Source: Leishmania infantum JPCM5 (lineage: Eukaryota > Euglenozoa > Kinetoplastea > Trypanosomatida > Trypanosomatidae). Taken from it: DNA of 64,000 bases. The DNA lies in assembly GCF_000002875.2 (NCBI RefSeq), contig NC_009420.2, forward strand, positions 2,022,951-2,086,950, in the 5' to 3' direction. The first letter of the stretch is position 1. Each line of letters opens with the position of its first letter. The notes below the pieces were generated by a model that saw only the letters and a program-made list of their open reading frames with translations, searched no databases and had not been told where the DNA came from. This document shows positions 28,649 to 39,892 of this stretch, piece after piece. Position numbers and translations under genes: made by a program.

Positions 28649-30220
28649 GAGCAAGCGCACGATTTGCGGCGTGCACGAGGCGGATGACGATGTTGATGGA
28701 GAGAAGGACTGTGCAGCGCCTCGTTTTGTCTGCGGCTTGCAACCAGCGGCACAGACTCAGGCAGCACTACGTGCTAGTCCACGTCTGCATATGACGTCAC
28801 CAACGCCCAACCGATAATGGGGTCGAAAGCCAGAAAGAAAAAGAAGCGCAGAAAACGAGGCTGATCATAGCGAGGAAGTGGCGCGCACACAGCACGTGTT
28901 GACGTGGAATGTGTGTCGAGGCATAGGGTGAAATGGCACACGAGCACAACAGCAACAGGCCGTGGGACAGAGAGAAAACGTGAAGGGCATGGAAAAAAAG
29001 GCGCCCGCTGCAGCAGCACAAGATCGGGAGTGACATTTGTGAGAGGAGAGAAGCCTCAGCACGTAGACACAAGAGAGAAAGGGAGCATGCACGCTCATGG
29101 GAGGCGCCACACAGCGCGTGACAGCGAGATCCACAGTCATGAGCACGTAAGGATCTCCTCGACAAATTCGTAAAGTGGTGCACGCGATGGATGCTGTCGA
29201 CGACGACTTGCACGAACACAGCGATGCCACAAATATCCAAGAGAGGATATTCGCCGATGAGCCATCGATATTTGTTCTTTCTTTCGTCCCTCGTTGATTC
29301 GTAGTGTGATGCCACCTGGACACCACGTACAGGCGCATACGTGAAAAAGTGCGCGTGTAGGCACTTCCACTCCTTGGCCAGCATGAGAGAAAGATGGCGC
29401 AGTGGGGGGTGTTGCGCCGAGGTCATTGAGCGAGTCGGTATATTCGTCTCTGTGGATCCGATTTCTGGGCAGTGTGCGTGTGCGCGTTCGCGCAGCGTAC
29501 ACCGAGGGCCACACCGACAGGATCAGAGAACGTCTTTTACACAAGAGTATCCATACGCGCATGCGACTGTGCTTGTGTGCACGTGCGAGAGTGCGGGGCC
29601 ACATGCCCTTCCAGTTTCCTGTCTCACCGGGGGGAGACACGAAGGGGGTCGGGGTGAGCGAGGCTTATTCTGGAGGCAAGGACAGCGGAAATAACGAGAG
29701 AGAAGGGGCCCTGACGTCACTGGGACCGATTCGCACCGATAAGGGCAACAAGAAGGAGCCGGCAGAGGTAGAGGAAAGATGGCGCCTCCACTGGTCAACG
29801 AAAAGAAAAGCCCCACCGCCCCCCCCCCGATCACGTCTCACTGCCATGTCCCTCGAAATGCGTGCAACCATAAACAAAAAAAAGGCCGGAAATAGCGTAC
29901 CCTCCGCAGGCACTCGCGCACACTCGTTTGTCGGCATAACAAGGGGGTCAGGCGCTCAGGAGGAGAGTGAGAGAGCGAGCACGAGTTAGTCGTCCGCACT
30001 CACTCCCCAAAGCGCGCCCTCACCACCGTGTCGGTTCCGACAATGTACTCCTTTGAGAGAAGGCGAAACCTGAAGGCTTGCGCGACGTGAGAAGGGGGAA
30101 GCCGCCGCGGTACAGTGGTCGCGCCCGCCCACTTTCGAGTGCGGCGTGTCGCGGCTGGGGAGTGGCACCCGACGAGCCACGGTCGAGCAACGATGAAACC
30201 GCAGAGAGCTGGAGACGTGA
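28649..30220. other. Intergenic/UTR, no gene seen
   Basis: About 1.6 kb with a C run near 29818-29828. Frames on both strands, including a 209-codon minus-strand one (28797-29426), have no domain and are not called. Confidence 0.55.
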
Positions 30221-33200
30221 TCACTCCAGCATCCCGCCGCACACGCGGCACCGCGGCCCGTCTGCGAAGTCACTCAGTCCGCATGCGAGACACCGTGTTA
30301 GCACGTAGTCCTCGGAGAAAAAGGAGAGAGGACTAAGCGTGCTACCAGAGAAGAGGGTGGTGTGCGACGCGGGAGCTGTAACAGATACGTCCCGCTTCAC
30401 TTCAGGATCGTCACCGGCTGGAACGTGCGTCGATGTGCTCGAGAGACTCAGCAGCAAAGGTACACAAGTGGGACGATCACAGAGAGAGCAGGGGAACAAG
30501 TGCGGCGATGAGGTCTCCGAAGCATTGCCGCCTACGGCTGATGAGACGCCAGCGCTCCGTCGGTGGCTGTAGGCGGTGGCTTCTAAAAAAGCCTCCAATG
30601 AGGCCACCCACGACGGCGACACGCACCAGTGCACCTGCGTCGCCAGTTGCGGGGCATCTCTCGCAGCCTTGCGTGGCGGCCTCTCGCTGTCTCCATCTGG
30701 TCCCGCAGGCTCAGCGCAATCGGCAGCAGTGATGAGGCGAAGGCTTGAGAAGGACGCTGCTTGTGTGCTGCCGTTGGCCTTGCGCACGGCAATCTTCTGT
30801 GCCTTGATGTAGGCCTCCATAAAGGCAATGGCGCCGTCAACGTCGAGTGCGTCTGGCTTCGTCGAGCAGCGCGCCGATTCCGCAGCCGTCGCTGCACAGT
30901 CGCGGAGACTCTCTGAGCCCTCCAGCGTCATGTTCGCGTAGCGATAGCGTTTGGCGAGGATTCGTACAGCGTTCGAGAGGACAAGCTCGCTGAGCGCCGG
31001 CCTATCCCACGGACAGGTTGCCCATATGTGCTGCAGCAGCCGCCACCACGGCCACGAGGCCTGCATTGCCTCCATGGAAGGTGACGACGCAAAGACGGAT
31101 GACACGCCGCTCGCTGCATCTCCGGCAGCCGTGAGCGGCTTTAAAGGCCACCGTAAGAAAAGGTCTACCCCGTACTGTGTCCGCAAATGCAGGTACCGGC
31201 GGCGCGCGGGCATGTCTGCTAGAGAAGGCATTCGCGAGGATGCGACGCAGCCGGGCATCATGGATCGCCGATAATCGTGCAGCATCTCTGTGGTCGGCAG
31301 CTGGCGTGCTTGCTGGTGCGCCTGCGCATACCGGTGAACCTCGCTGGACTGCGCCACGGACCCCGGCAAAAGTTGTTCATAGAGAAAGAAAGACGCGCTT
31401 GCCTGCTGCAGCAGCATAGATCGCACTATGCTCCTCGAGGACTCGTATGGTTCGACAGCGCCTCCGAAAGCGCTGTCTTCGTGCGGCCTGCCAGTTACCG
31501 CGTCGGGCACGAGAGCGCCCAGCTCCACCAGTCTTCTTAGCCACCCGCCGCGCGTGTCCACCGAGACGGGCCACAGGTGCGTCGGCTCATGGTTTGCTTG
31601 CCCTGTTTGCACAGCCGCCACCGCCAGCGTACCAGACGGGTGCAGCGCTACCCCCGCAATCCCGGCACACCTGCGTGGTGGCATCTCGCTACAGCCCGCC
31701 AGAAAAGGGCACTGGAGCAGCACCGTCGAGGACGGACCGCAGGCGAGAAACTCGTACACGGTTTTTTCGCCGATTCCAAGGACCGCGACGGCTGCATCGT
31801 CTTGCTCGGTGCTCGAAGAGTTGATGCGAGCACCTTCGCTGCTGACATCGGCACTTGCGACCCTTGAATCAGCCACAAACGGGACCGCCATCAGCCGGCG
31901 CAGGCACACCTCGCCCACGAGGATGTCGGAGCCGTAGTGCGCGTCGACTTGAAATACGATGCGGCGGCAGGGCGATGACAGCGCGGATTCAGAAGACGAC
32001 GACAGCGCTGCCAGTGCAAAGCGCCCCCGTAGCACCGCACATGGCGCGGACACGAATACCACCACGTCGACTTCGGGCCCTGAGGGCGGGTCTGCCGCTC
32101 GCGCCGCCGTCTGCTCTGTGCGCTGCACGGCCGCAGCGCACACGGATGTCGGCACCGACGTCAACGACGGCACCTCCACCGTGTAAGCGAGGTGCACCAC
32201 AGCAGTCGCGTTTGCCGGTGACGAGCGCATCACATGGATGACACGTAGCATGTACGGGCTAGCAATCACTACTATGCGCCGCAGCCGCGCGAGAGCAGCA
32301 GCGGTCGCCGTCGAGGCGACAAGCCCATCTGTAAAGAGGGGTGTCATGCATAGCGGAGCAGGCCCTCGAAACCCGAGCTGCGCCACTTCATCCTCGCCTC
32401 CCCACCTATACAAGGGCGGCGGCAGGGAGCGCGTCACAGGTCCATCATTGTCTGATAAGTTCCCAGCGAGTGCCACCAGGTGAAGGCCCTGGCTAGTGAG
32501 AACAAGCAGATCATCCTGGTCGAGCCACGTGTAGTCCACCACAGAGCCGACGTCGTCGTTCTCCGTCGAGGCGCTGTCGGCTTCTAGTGGTTTAGTTTCA
32601 GCGTGTGCGCGATCTGGGTCACCTGCACTCACAAGCGTCGACATCGCGCTGTCATGCCAGCTGCCGCCCTTGCCGGCACCAGCAGCCGACGCCCTCGACC
32701 GGGGAGCAAAACGCGACGCCAAAGGCTGGCTCCCTGAAGATGAGCTTGCGACACTGCTGCTGCTGCTGGCGCTCTCGTAATCACTGCTGCTATTCGCTGT
32801 GCTGCAGCTCCCTTGTCTTCTCTTCCGTCTAGCTGCGGCAGATGTCTTCTTCGTCGCGGGCTTCGTCTTTGGCTTTGACGTTACCTTCACGGAAGATTTT
32901 GAGGCGCCTCTGCGGCGCTTCCCGATAGGGGGCCGTTCAGCCGCGGGGAAGCAAGAGAGAGGCCTTTCACTGGGTGAAGCTTCGGCGACGGTGCCGTCGC
33001 TGTGAGCGGAGAGTCGGGCAAACCCTCCGCGAGAGCACGCAATACCGATTCCGTGGCTCGCCACCACGCGGTTCGCCCCGTGGCGAGAAACGCGATACAC
33101 CACCAGATTACTGGTTGTTTGCACACACAGACGAGCGGTAGCCGGATAGTACACCTCCGGCAGTAAGGCGGTGCTCCACCTGGCGCCAACGACCACCTCG

Positions 33201-33442
33201 ACAGATTCTCCGTCGCTGCGGTGAACTAGCGGATGATGGCGAACGCTTCGCTGACACGCAGGGGTGAGCAGGTTTGCCAGGTACATCGAAACGGCCCAGC
33301 GTGTGCACACCTGCAAGACGTTGTGAGGACCCCAGCTAATACAATCCGCCGACCGCGCAGGGGCATCGTCCACTGGGAAGCACTTCTCCACAGCCACCTC
33401 GGTGCCGCTGGGAAGGAGCTGCGCTCGAGGATCGGCCGACAT
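30221..33442 (-). CDS. Beta-propeller/zinc-finger protein, possible TFIIIC90-like
   Basis: 1073 residues from the ATG at 33442; an upstream frame extends 30 codons only through a GTG and a CA repeat. N-terminal strands such as ADCISWGPHNVLQVCT and VEVVVGARWSTALLP suggest a propeller. A basic Lys/Arg/Ser-rich segment (about 190-260; GKRRRGASKSS, KPATKKTSAAARRKRRQG) looks like a nuclear or nucleic-acid-binding region. More beta-rich sequence follows (VVDYTWLDQDDLLVLTSQG). The last 100 residues carry three Cys pairs: CSLC, CLAC and CRVC near the end. An N-terminal WD40-like propeller with a C-terminal zinc finger is the layout of the TFIIIC90 (GTF3C4) subunit of RNA polymerase III factor TFIIIC. 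This is a hypothesis from architecture and the N-terminal strand pattern. Confidence 0.6.
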   Translation of the reverse strand: MSADPRAQLLPSGTEVAVEKCFPVDDAPARSADCISWGPHNVLQVCTRWAVSMYLANLLTPACQRSVRHHPLVHRSDGESVEVVVGARWSTALLPEVYYPATARLCVQTTSNLVVYRVSRHGANRVVASHGIGIACSRGGFARLSAHSDGTVAEASPSERPLSCFPAAERPPIGKRRRGASKSSVKVTSKPKTKPATKKTSAAARRKRRQGSCSTANSSSDYESASSSSSVASSSSGSQPLASRFAPRSRASAAGAGKGGSWHDSAMSTLVSAGDPDRAHAETKPLEADSASTENDDVGSVVDYTWLDQDDLLVLTSQGLHLVALAGNLSDNDGPVTRSLPPPLYRWGGEDEVAQLGFRGPAPLCMTPLFTDGLVASTATAAALARLRRIVVIASPYMLRVIHVMRSSPANATAVVHLAYTVEVPSLTSVPTSVCAAAVQRTEQTAARAADPPSGPEVDVVVFVSAPCAVLRGRFALAALSSSSESALSSPCRRIVFQVDAHYGSDILVGEVCLRRLMAVPFVADSRVASADVSSEGARINSSSTEQDDAAVAVLGIGEKTVYEFLACGPSSTVLLQCPFLAGCSEMPPRRCAGIAGVALHPSGTLAVAAVQTGQANHEPTHLWPVSVDTRGGWLRRLVELGALVPDAVTGRPHEDSAFGGAVEPYESSRSIVRSMLLQQASASFFLYEQLLPGSVAQSSEVHRYAQAHQQARQLPTTEMLHDYRRSMMPGCVASSRMPSLADMPARRRYLHLRTQYGVDLFLRWPLKPLTAAGDAASGVSSVFASSPSMEAMQASWPWWRLLQHIWATCPWDRPALSELVLSNAVRILAKRYRYANMTLEGSESLRDCAATAAESARCSTKPDALDVDGAIAFMEAYIKAQKIAVRKANGSTQAASFSSLRLITAADCAEPAGPDGDSERPPRKAARDAPQLATQVHWCVSPSWVASLEAFLEATAYSHRRSAGVSSAVGGNASETSSPHLFPCSLCDRPTCVPLLLSLSSTSTHVPAGDDPEVKRDVSVTAPASHTTLFSGSTLSPLSFFSEDYVLTRCLACGLSDFADGPRCRVCGGMLE

Positions 33443-35532
33443 TAGCGCGACAATGTGTGTGTGTGTGTGTTTAGTGAGTGGGGTGGAATAGCACAGGGTG
33501 AGGGAGCTTCGAAGCCGAAGGAGGAGAGACACGGCAGTCGGCTACGCAGGCAACCGCCTGGTAAGAGTGTATGTATGCTCTAGAGAGAGGGGAATGCGTC
33601 ACAGCACACCTGGCCGATCCTGGTTACTACTGGTGGCGTCAACAATACTAAAGAAATGGTGGATGCCCTGTATATATGCACACGCCTTCTCGTCTTTTTG
33701 TTCGCGGGTGGCGCAGCGCAGAAGTGGAAGCCCTGTTGCTCTCCTCCTCGTTGTGTCGGTTGAGGGTTGGTATATATATGTATATTTTTTTACGTCTATG
33801 CGTACATGTCTATGGAGGGGAGGGGAGCGATTGTGGGTGCGAGGGGCCAACACAGTGGGCGGTTGCGTGTCTTTGGGTGTGCCGAGAGGTGCAGAGACTT
33901 CTCTCAAGCAACCGCAGACACCACGGAGTTCCGAAGTACCCGTGAGAACACTGGGTGCAATAGCCTGGAGGCGTCCTTATGTGTGGGGGGGAGGGGGGTA
34001 AAGTTGATAGAATAGCGGAGGCGCCTTGGGTCGACGAAAAAAAAAATGAAACGAATGATGCCTGCCGTGTTCACCGAAATAACTGCTCTCGAACAGCGGT
34101 TGAGCAAGCCTTCAAAGTAGCGGCTTTGGGTAGGCCTCTTTTGGGATAGTCTTGCCCAAGGGCACAGCACGCTGGCAGCTTCTGAGCCGCGCGCGCACAT
34201 AGAGGGAGAGAGGGTGCTCCGAGTACCCCCCCCCACCCAACCAACCCAAAAGAAAAAGAGTTCAGGAAAGTGGCGTTAGATAGGAGGGAACTCACAGCGA
34301 AGAGTGTGCTCATGTTTTCAGTTGCGCCGTACAACAAAGGTACGCATGTATGCGAGAGCGGGGCATGAGTCTGCGCGGAGACGGCTCCTATGTACAACGC
34401 CGCAAGAGAAAACTGGCTCATCCACGCTCCGCTCCCCAGGACAGAGGCAGGGATGCACGTCTCGAAAACGCTTGCACGGCTTTGGGTGCCTGGGTACATT
34501 GCACAAGGCACAGACGGAACTTGTGATGCTCTTTGTTTTTTTTTGGGGGGGAAGGTGGGAAGGGAGGCTGCAGTCGATTCAGACTCGGCACAAGAAGAAA
34601 ACGTGGAGTACCTTACTTTACATGTGAAAGTGTACAAAAACACGAACGGACCCGCACAACAGAGAGTACGAGAGAGCGTGTCGCATGCATCGCGAGCTAG
34701 AAGAGAGAGAGGGGTAACGTACGAGTCTCGAGAATCGTTCCCTTGATTGGCTCTTAAGTGGCTTCGTGACTGGTTACCATCAGCAATCTCATTCTCTGTG
34801 TGTGTGTGCCTCGCACTGCCGCGGTTACTTGTTCCCATTCCCTTCTCTGCAATGGTATTAATCACGTGCGCGGTGGCATCGCAAAGTATGGCGGAGACGC
34901 ACACACGCGGAGGGAGACAGAGAGGGAGCAAGGGAAGGGGTGGTCACGCGCGATGATGAGGGAGGCACCGGGGGCGGAGGCGGTAGATAGAAGTTGGGTA
35001 CAGAAAACCCCGCTCTTGGAGAAAAAACATCGAAAACGCGAGGGAAGGGAAGGGAAGGGCGGTGTAGAGAAAGAAGCGGAGAAGTCAAGTAAATGGGGCC
35101 AAGAAACAAAAACAGAAGAGGAGGGAGAGATGGTTGGGAGATGAGATAGACGTCCAAGACATAGAGCAGGGGTACAAGAGACGCCCATCATCCAACGATC
35201 TCCTGAGAATTCCAGAACAAAACCAAAAACAAAGGGCAAAGACGAAAAAAAGAAAAGAAGAGGGAGACGAGGGCATGCAGCACCGATGACCACGCGCGCA
35301 AAGACATGCGTAACGACATCCACATCAACACCTTTGCATGCGGGTCAGAAATCAGGGAGGCCAGCCGACAAAGCCATAAAGACGAGCGAGAGGGGGAGAG
35401 ACGCACGAACGAGTCTGAAAGAAGTGCCCGAGATATGAAAGGACTCTGCGCGCACACACCAAATCGCTAGAGAGACACACACACACACAATCCTGCACTC
35501 CTGTGCGCCGCCTAGACTCTCCTTTTGATACC
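33443..35532. other. Intergenic/UTR, no gene seen
   Basis: About 2.1 kb. A TG repeat lies at 33453-33470, a T-rich patch at 33771-33791 and CA repeats near 35475-35490. A 286-codon minus-strand frame (34071-34931) is Ser/Cys/Leu-rich with no domain; not called. Confidence 0.55.
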
Positions 35533-38124
35533 TCAAACATTGGAGATGGGAGGTAAGCGGCCATATGTGGCGTAGTCCACGTTCGTGCCCGTCACGACGA
35601 TGCTAGAGCGAATCGAGTGATTCTTGTGGAGCCTCGTGCAAGCTGTGTTGGAAGAAGAGGGTCGGCAAGGCTGCAGCGCCGCCGGTGTAGTTGCAGCGCA
35701 GTGTTCCTGAACGGCTGCGGTAGCCACAGGGGCCATGATCTCGGTGGTCACGGCTGTCACAGCGGTGTCCAGCGCGGCGCCAGCGTCCTTGAAGCTGCCC
35801 TTGGTGGAGTTGAACGGCAGCAACGACGTCTGCCGGTCGTAATCCTTGAGAGCCGCGTACAGCTCCGGGTGCACGTAAGAGGCAAGGTAGTTCTCGACGA
35901 GATCTCGCAGCTGGGCGAAGAGGGGCACGAGGAGACGGTATCGCCGCTCCGTCTGCTGCAGCCGGCGTGCCATCAGCTCCTTCTCTTCCTGCGCCTTCTT
36001 GACCTTGTACCCGCCCATTGTCTCCGCCTCCACCTGCAGAGCGACAGTCTTATCTTTCAGCGTTGACACATTGCGCTGGTACGCCTGTAACTCCTTTGTG
36101 AGCTTGTCGTTCAGCTCCGTCAGTTGGCGGTACCCCGCCTGGTCACCGATCGCGCACTCCAGGCGCTCAATCGTGCGCTTCGCGATGAGTAGCTCGCTGC
36201 GGAGATCGCGGCTCTCCGCCTGCAGAGCCTTCACGGCCTCGTCGTGCTTCAGGCCGGTCAAGCGCGCCTCTTGCTCCATTTCCCGAATGCGTTCCTGTAG
36301 ACGGCGCACGTTACGCTCCGCCATGTCAGCGCGCTCGCACTCCTTCGCGTGCGCAGACTGCTGCGTATGGAGCTCCTCTGTGAGTCGGCTCTTCAGCTGC
36401 TCCGTCTCGACGCGCAGCTGCTCTACATGGTTAGTGTGGGTGCGCCGCTGCTGCGTTGCCGTCTCGGTCATCTCATTAATCTTCGTCCGGAGGTTTTCGC
36501 ACTCGGCGTTGAGGTAGATGGTGTTGTGGATGTACTCAGAGTCTTTCCGCGCGGTATCAGCACGAAGACGCTCGAGCTCCTCGCTTGCGGTCGTGTGACG
36601 GGCGGTAACTTCTGTGAGCTGCTCGTACAGCTCTTGCTCCCGCTTACTGGAAGACTCCTGAAGCGAGTCCAGCTCGCTACGGAGGAAGCCACGCTCCGTC
36701 TCCGTCGTCGTGAGCTGCGTCCGTAGCGCGTTCGTATCCAGCTCATGCTCTCGGAGAAGCTGAGCGCTGGCAGACTCCTGCTTCGCGATATCTGCCTTGA
36801 GCACCGCAATGGTCTCGAACGCCTCGCGATCCTTGCGCTCCATCGTCTCCTGCAGCCGCTGCAGCCGTGTCTTGAGGCTGTCAATCTCGGCACGGGTGAG
36901 AATCTTGTGGTTAAACTTGTCGTCCTCGGCCGTCTCCTTCGCCTTCAAAGCAATTTCGAGGTCTTTCTTCTGATTGGCCAGCTCCGCCTGCATTGCCGTG
37001 TTGGTGGCGTGGTCAGTCTGCGCCTGCTGGGCGGCTTTATGCGAGACTGACGTGAGCTCCTCCTTCAGCGCCGCGCACTCCTGCCGCGCTTCGGACAGCT
37101 CAGCATTTAGCTTCTCCGCCTCGTTGCGGTGAACGTCAAGCTCCAGCTCCAGCTGGCGCTGCTGCACGGCAGCGGCCGACAGGGCCTGCATCATCTCTGT
37201 CAGCGCACTCTGGCGGGCCACCTCCGCGTCGCGGCGCAGCTGCCCGGCCGCCTCCAGCTCCGCCTGCCGCTTCTGGGCAAGCTCGTGTAGTCGCTTGTTG
37301 TCCTCACGCACAGACTCGAGCTGCGTGTTCAAGATGCCGACCAGCAAGTTCGACTTCTCCTCCTGCTTGCGGACGTGGTCCACCTCCTCCTGCAACTCCG
37401 TGGCCGTCGCCTTGTAGCGCTCTGTCTCCGCCTGCATCACGCGCAGGAGCATGACTGTCTCCTCATCGTCTGGCGGTGCCGCTGCCGCAGACTTCTTAGC
37501 GCGTGTATCCTCCTCCTCGGCGGCGGCAGCGGCGGCAGCGGCTTCCGCAGCGCTCGTCGCCTTCGCCTGCTCGAGTTCCAACCTAGCGTACTTCATCTCC
37601 AGCTCTTGGTGAGCCTGCTGCAGTGCATCGTACTCTGCCTCCCACTTTCGCTGCGCCTCTTGGTGCGCCTGATCCGCTGCGGCCATCCGCTGCTGCGAGT
37701 CCGTATGCCGCAGCTGCGTCAGCTCCAATTCGTTTGTGAGTAGCCCTACCCGGCGCAACGCAGACGCTTTATCTTTCTCCAGCAAGTCATTCTCCCGCAC
37801 CTTGAGCGCCAGCGTCGCCTGAGCCTCCTGCAGCTCCTGCACCTTCTGCGCAACGCTGGCAGCAATTTCTCGTTCCTTGGCATCGTAGTAGGCCTTGCGT
37901 TCCACCTCGGCTAACGTGTTGCGCACATCCCTTTCGCGATTCCGATGCGCCTCGAGTAGCTTTCTCCACTCCTCCTCGATGAGCTGGCGCAGCTCACACT
38001 CCTCGTTGCGGAGACGCCCCTTTTCCGTCTCTTGGCGCAGAAGCTCGGCCTCCTGCGCCAGCTCCGCTTCCCTGGCAGCGAGTGCCAGAGACGACTTGGC
38101 GCGGCCTGCCTTTTTCGCTGGCAT
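35533..38124 (-). CDS. Long coiled-coil protein, possibly cytoskeletal
   Basis: 863 residues. Nearly the whole protein from about 15 to 715 is heptad-like coiled coil rich in Glu, Gln, Lys, Arg and Ala, with a poly-Ala break near residue 195. A non-coil end (about 720-863) includes YRLLVPLFAQLRDLVENYL and SYVHPELYAALKDYD, then Thr/Ala/Ser-rich sequence. The N-terminus is basic (MPAKKAGRAKSS). Proteins of this type in trypanosomatids often belong to the flagellum, basal body or other cytoskeletal structures, but no motif here proves a location. I do not recognise a named family. Confidence 0.75.
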   Translation of the reverse strand: MPAKKAGRAKSSLALAAREAELAQEAELLRQETEKGRLRNEECELRQLIEEEWRKLLEAHRNRERDVRNTLAEVERKAYYDAKEREIAASVAQKVQELQEAQATLALKVRENDLLEKDKASALRRVGLLTNELELTQLRHTDSQQRMAAADQAHQEAQRKWEAEYDALQQAHQELEMKYARLELEQAKATSAAEAAAAAAAAEEEDTRAKKSAAAAPPDDEETVMLLRVMQAETERYKATATELQEEVDHVRKQEEKSNLLVGILNTQLESVREDNKRLHELAQKRQAELEAAGQLRRDAEVARQSALTEMMQALSAAAVQQRQLELELDVHRNEAEKLNAELSEARQECAALKEELTSVSHKAAQQAQTDHATNTAMQAELANQKKDLEIALKAKETAEDDKFNHKILTRAEIDSLKTRLQRLQETMERKDREAFETIAVLKADIAKQESASAQLLREHELDTNALRTQLTTTETERGFLRSELDSLQESSSKREQELYEQLTEVTARHTTASEELERLRADTARKDSEYIHNTIYLNAECENLRTKINEMTETATQQRRTHTNHVEQLRVETEQLKSRLTEELHTQQSAHAKECERADMAERNVRRLQERIREMEQEARLTGLKHDEAVKALQAESRDLRSELLIAKRTIERLECAIGDQAGYRQLTELNDKLTKELQAYQRNVSTLKDKTVALQVEAETMGGYKVKKAQEEKELMARRLQQTERRYRLLVPLFAQLRDLVENYLASYVHPELYAALKDYDRQTSLLPFNSTKGSFKDAGAALDTAVTAVTTEIMAPVATAAVQEHCAATTPAALQPCRPSSSNTACTRLHKNHSIRSSIVVTGTNVDYATYGRLPPISNV

Positions 38125-39892
38125 GTGTGCCTTCTAGGTTTACAACGTTGCGTTGCAAACGCTGCCTCGGGTTCCTGAGAAGGGGGAGAAAAAAAAAGAA
38201 GAACGGAGCGAACGGGTTCCTTTCTGGTGTGTGGATGTGGGAATAGCAGCTGCGGAGTGTATGACTGCCAAAGGCACGTACACGGGAAATGCACAACAAC
38301 AACAGAAAGAAGCACAGTCCAGCAAAAAAAAAGACAGACTGGAATAGTGCAGTCTTTTCTCGGCGCCCAATGTGAAATGTCTACTAGTACTTCGTCGCCA
38401 CTTCTACGAAGAGGCACGCGACAAGGAGGAGGAAGACACAAAGCATGAGAAAAGCGCGATATGGAAACGTGTGGCAGCGCGAAGAGAAGGAAAAAGGCAG
38501 AACAGATAGATGAGGAGGGAGATGCACAATACTGCGTCGTGTTGTGAGTAGCTCCGTTGCTGATACCTTTCCAGGTGAGCTCAGCGACATTGCCCCTTCA
38601 CAAGGAACATATGATTGTTTTTATTATTATTATTATTCTATTTTTTGTTGTTGAAACGCTCCAGTGTGCAGAGAGCCAACACATCATCTGGCGGACACGA
38701 CAGCACACCGAAGACATTTTCCCGCGCTTTCGCCGTCTCGCCTACAGAGCGAGAGCGCCGCCAACAAAATGGAAGCGTGCGACAAAGCGAAAAAAAAAGC
38801 AGTGCGCTCCATCGTGTCACGTGCGCGAGTGCGGCTCGCAGAAGGAGGGGGAGGGGGGGCACGCGCTCGATGCAGGCGACGTCCCCCGCACATTTCTTTA
38901 TGTTGTTGTTTGTTGTCGTCGTTCAGGGAGAAAGACGGACAAGTCACATGGAAAGCACCTGTGGCAGGAAGGCGCAGGAGAGCACAGAAGGGGGTGGGCG
39001 GAGTGTATGTACGGTCAGCTGATCCGCTCAGCGCAACACGGAGTGAAACCCAAATCAACAAAAAAGTTCCGGAAGGAACGGAAACGGAAGAGAATCACAA
39101 TTCTATGGCGCCAAAACAGATATCAAAACTGGAAACCATGAAGATGCAGAAGCTGGAAAAAAAAAGAAAAGGAAGAGGCGGAGGCGACGCTGGAAGTGGT
39201 AGACGGGGAGCAGAGGTAGCCGCGAAGAACGCCGCGACAAGAGCAATACAGGGGACAACAACTCCAGCAGAAATGAGAAACGGAGAGCACGTCGACTGCT
39301 TCTACACCCCTCACTCCCCTCCCCCTCTCCCTCCTCTTCCTCTTACACCGCTTGCCTCTCTGCGTAGCTTCTTCGTTCTATGAGGAAGGACGAGTGCTTA
39401 AACGGACGCAAACGCGAGAAGGGGGATGCGGTCGAAAAGGCGGAAAGAAAAACTGGTAAAGCAACACGAACAGGCATTGACATACATGCGTGACGAGATC
39501 GAGAGTGGAAGTGGTGGCTGCGGCAGAGGGGGTGGGGGTGCGAAGAAAGACACCATCGTAATAGGAGTAGGGAATAATGTGATCAAGTAGCGCTCTGGCA
39601 CGGCACACAGCACACACCTCATCATTTCGTGCGTGCACATACAGTCCGAAATTCGGCCACAACGCCACGCGAATCGGTGTCGCCGTGACATCCTTTGTCG
39701 TTCCTGTCAAGCTTCACCAGCTCGCAGTGCCGCAGTGCCACGGCTCTCGTCGTGGTCACACATCTAGCGCGGCGTTTCACAAGGGTAATCTAAGGATAGC
39801 AACAACAGCAAAAAGTGGGAAAAAGCGCAGCGAAGCAATGAAAAAGATACATGTAAACACGAAATCAACCAAGTAAAGATGCGCTGTCCTCT
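38125..39892. other. Intergenic/UTR, no gene seen
   Basis: About 1.8 kb with a TTA repeat near 38618-38636 and A-rich tracts near 38787-38800 and 39155-39170. A + strand 239-codon frame (38664-39383) is a purine-run artefact and is rejected. Confidence 0.55.

Noticed and set aside
28797..29426. 209-codon minus-strand open frame
   Set aside because: No recognisable motif; composition typical of UTR; no good acceptor plus ATG seen.
34071..34931. 286-codon minus-strand open frame
   Set aside because: Rich in Ser, Cys, Leu and Ala with no domain, lies in an inter-gene spacer, and reads like pyrimidine-rich UTR.
38664..39383. 239-codon + strand frame
   Set aside because: Arises from purine-rich, stop-poor sequence (Lys/Arg/Glu runs); wrong strand for the cluster.
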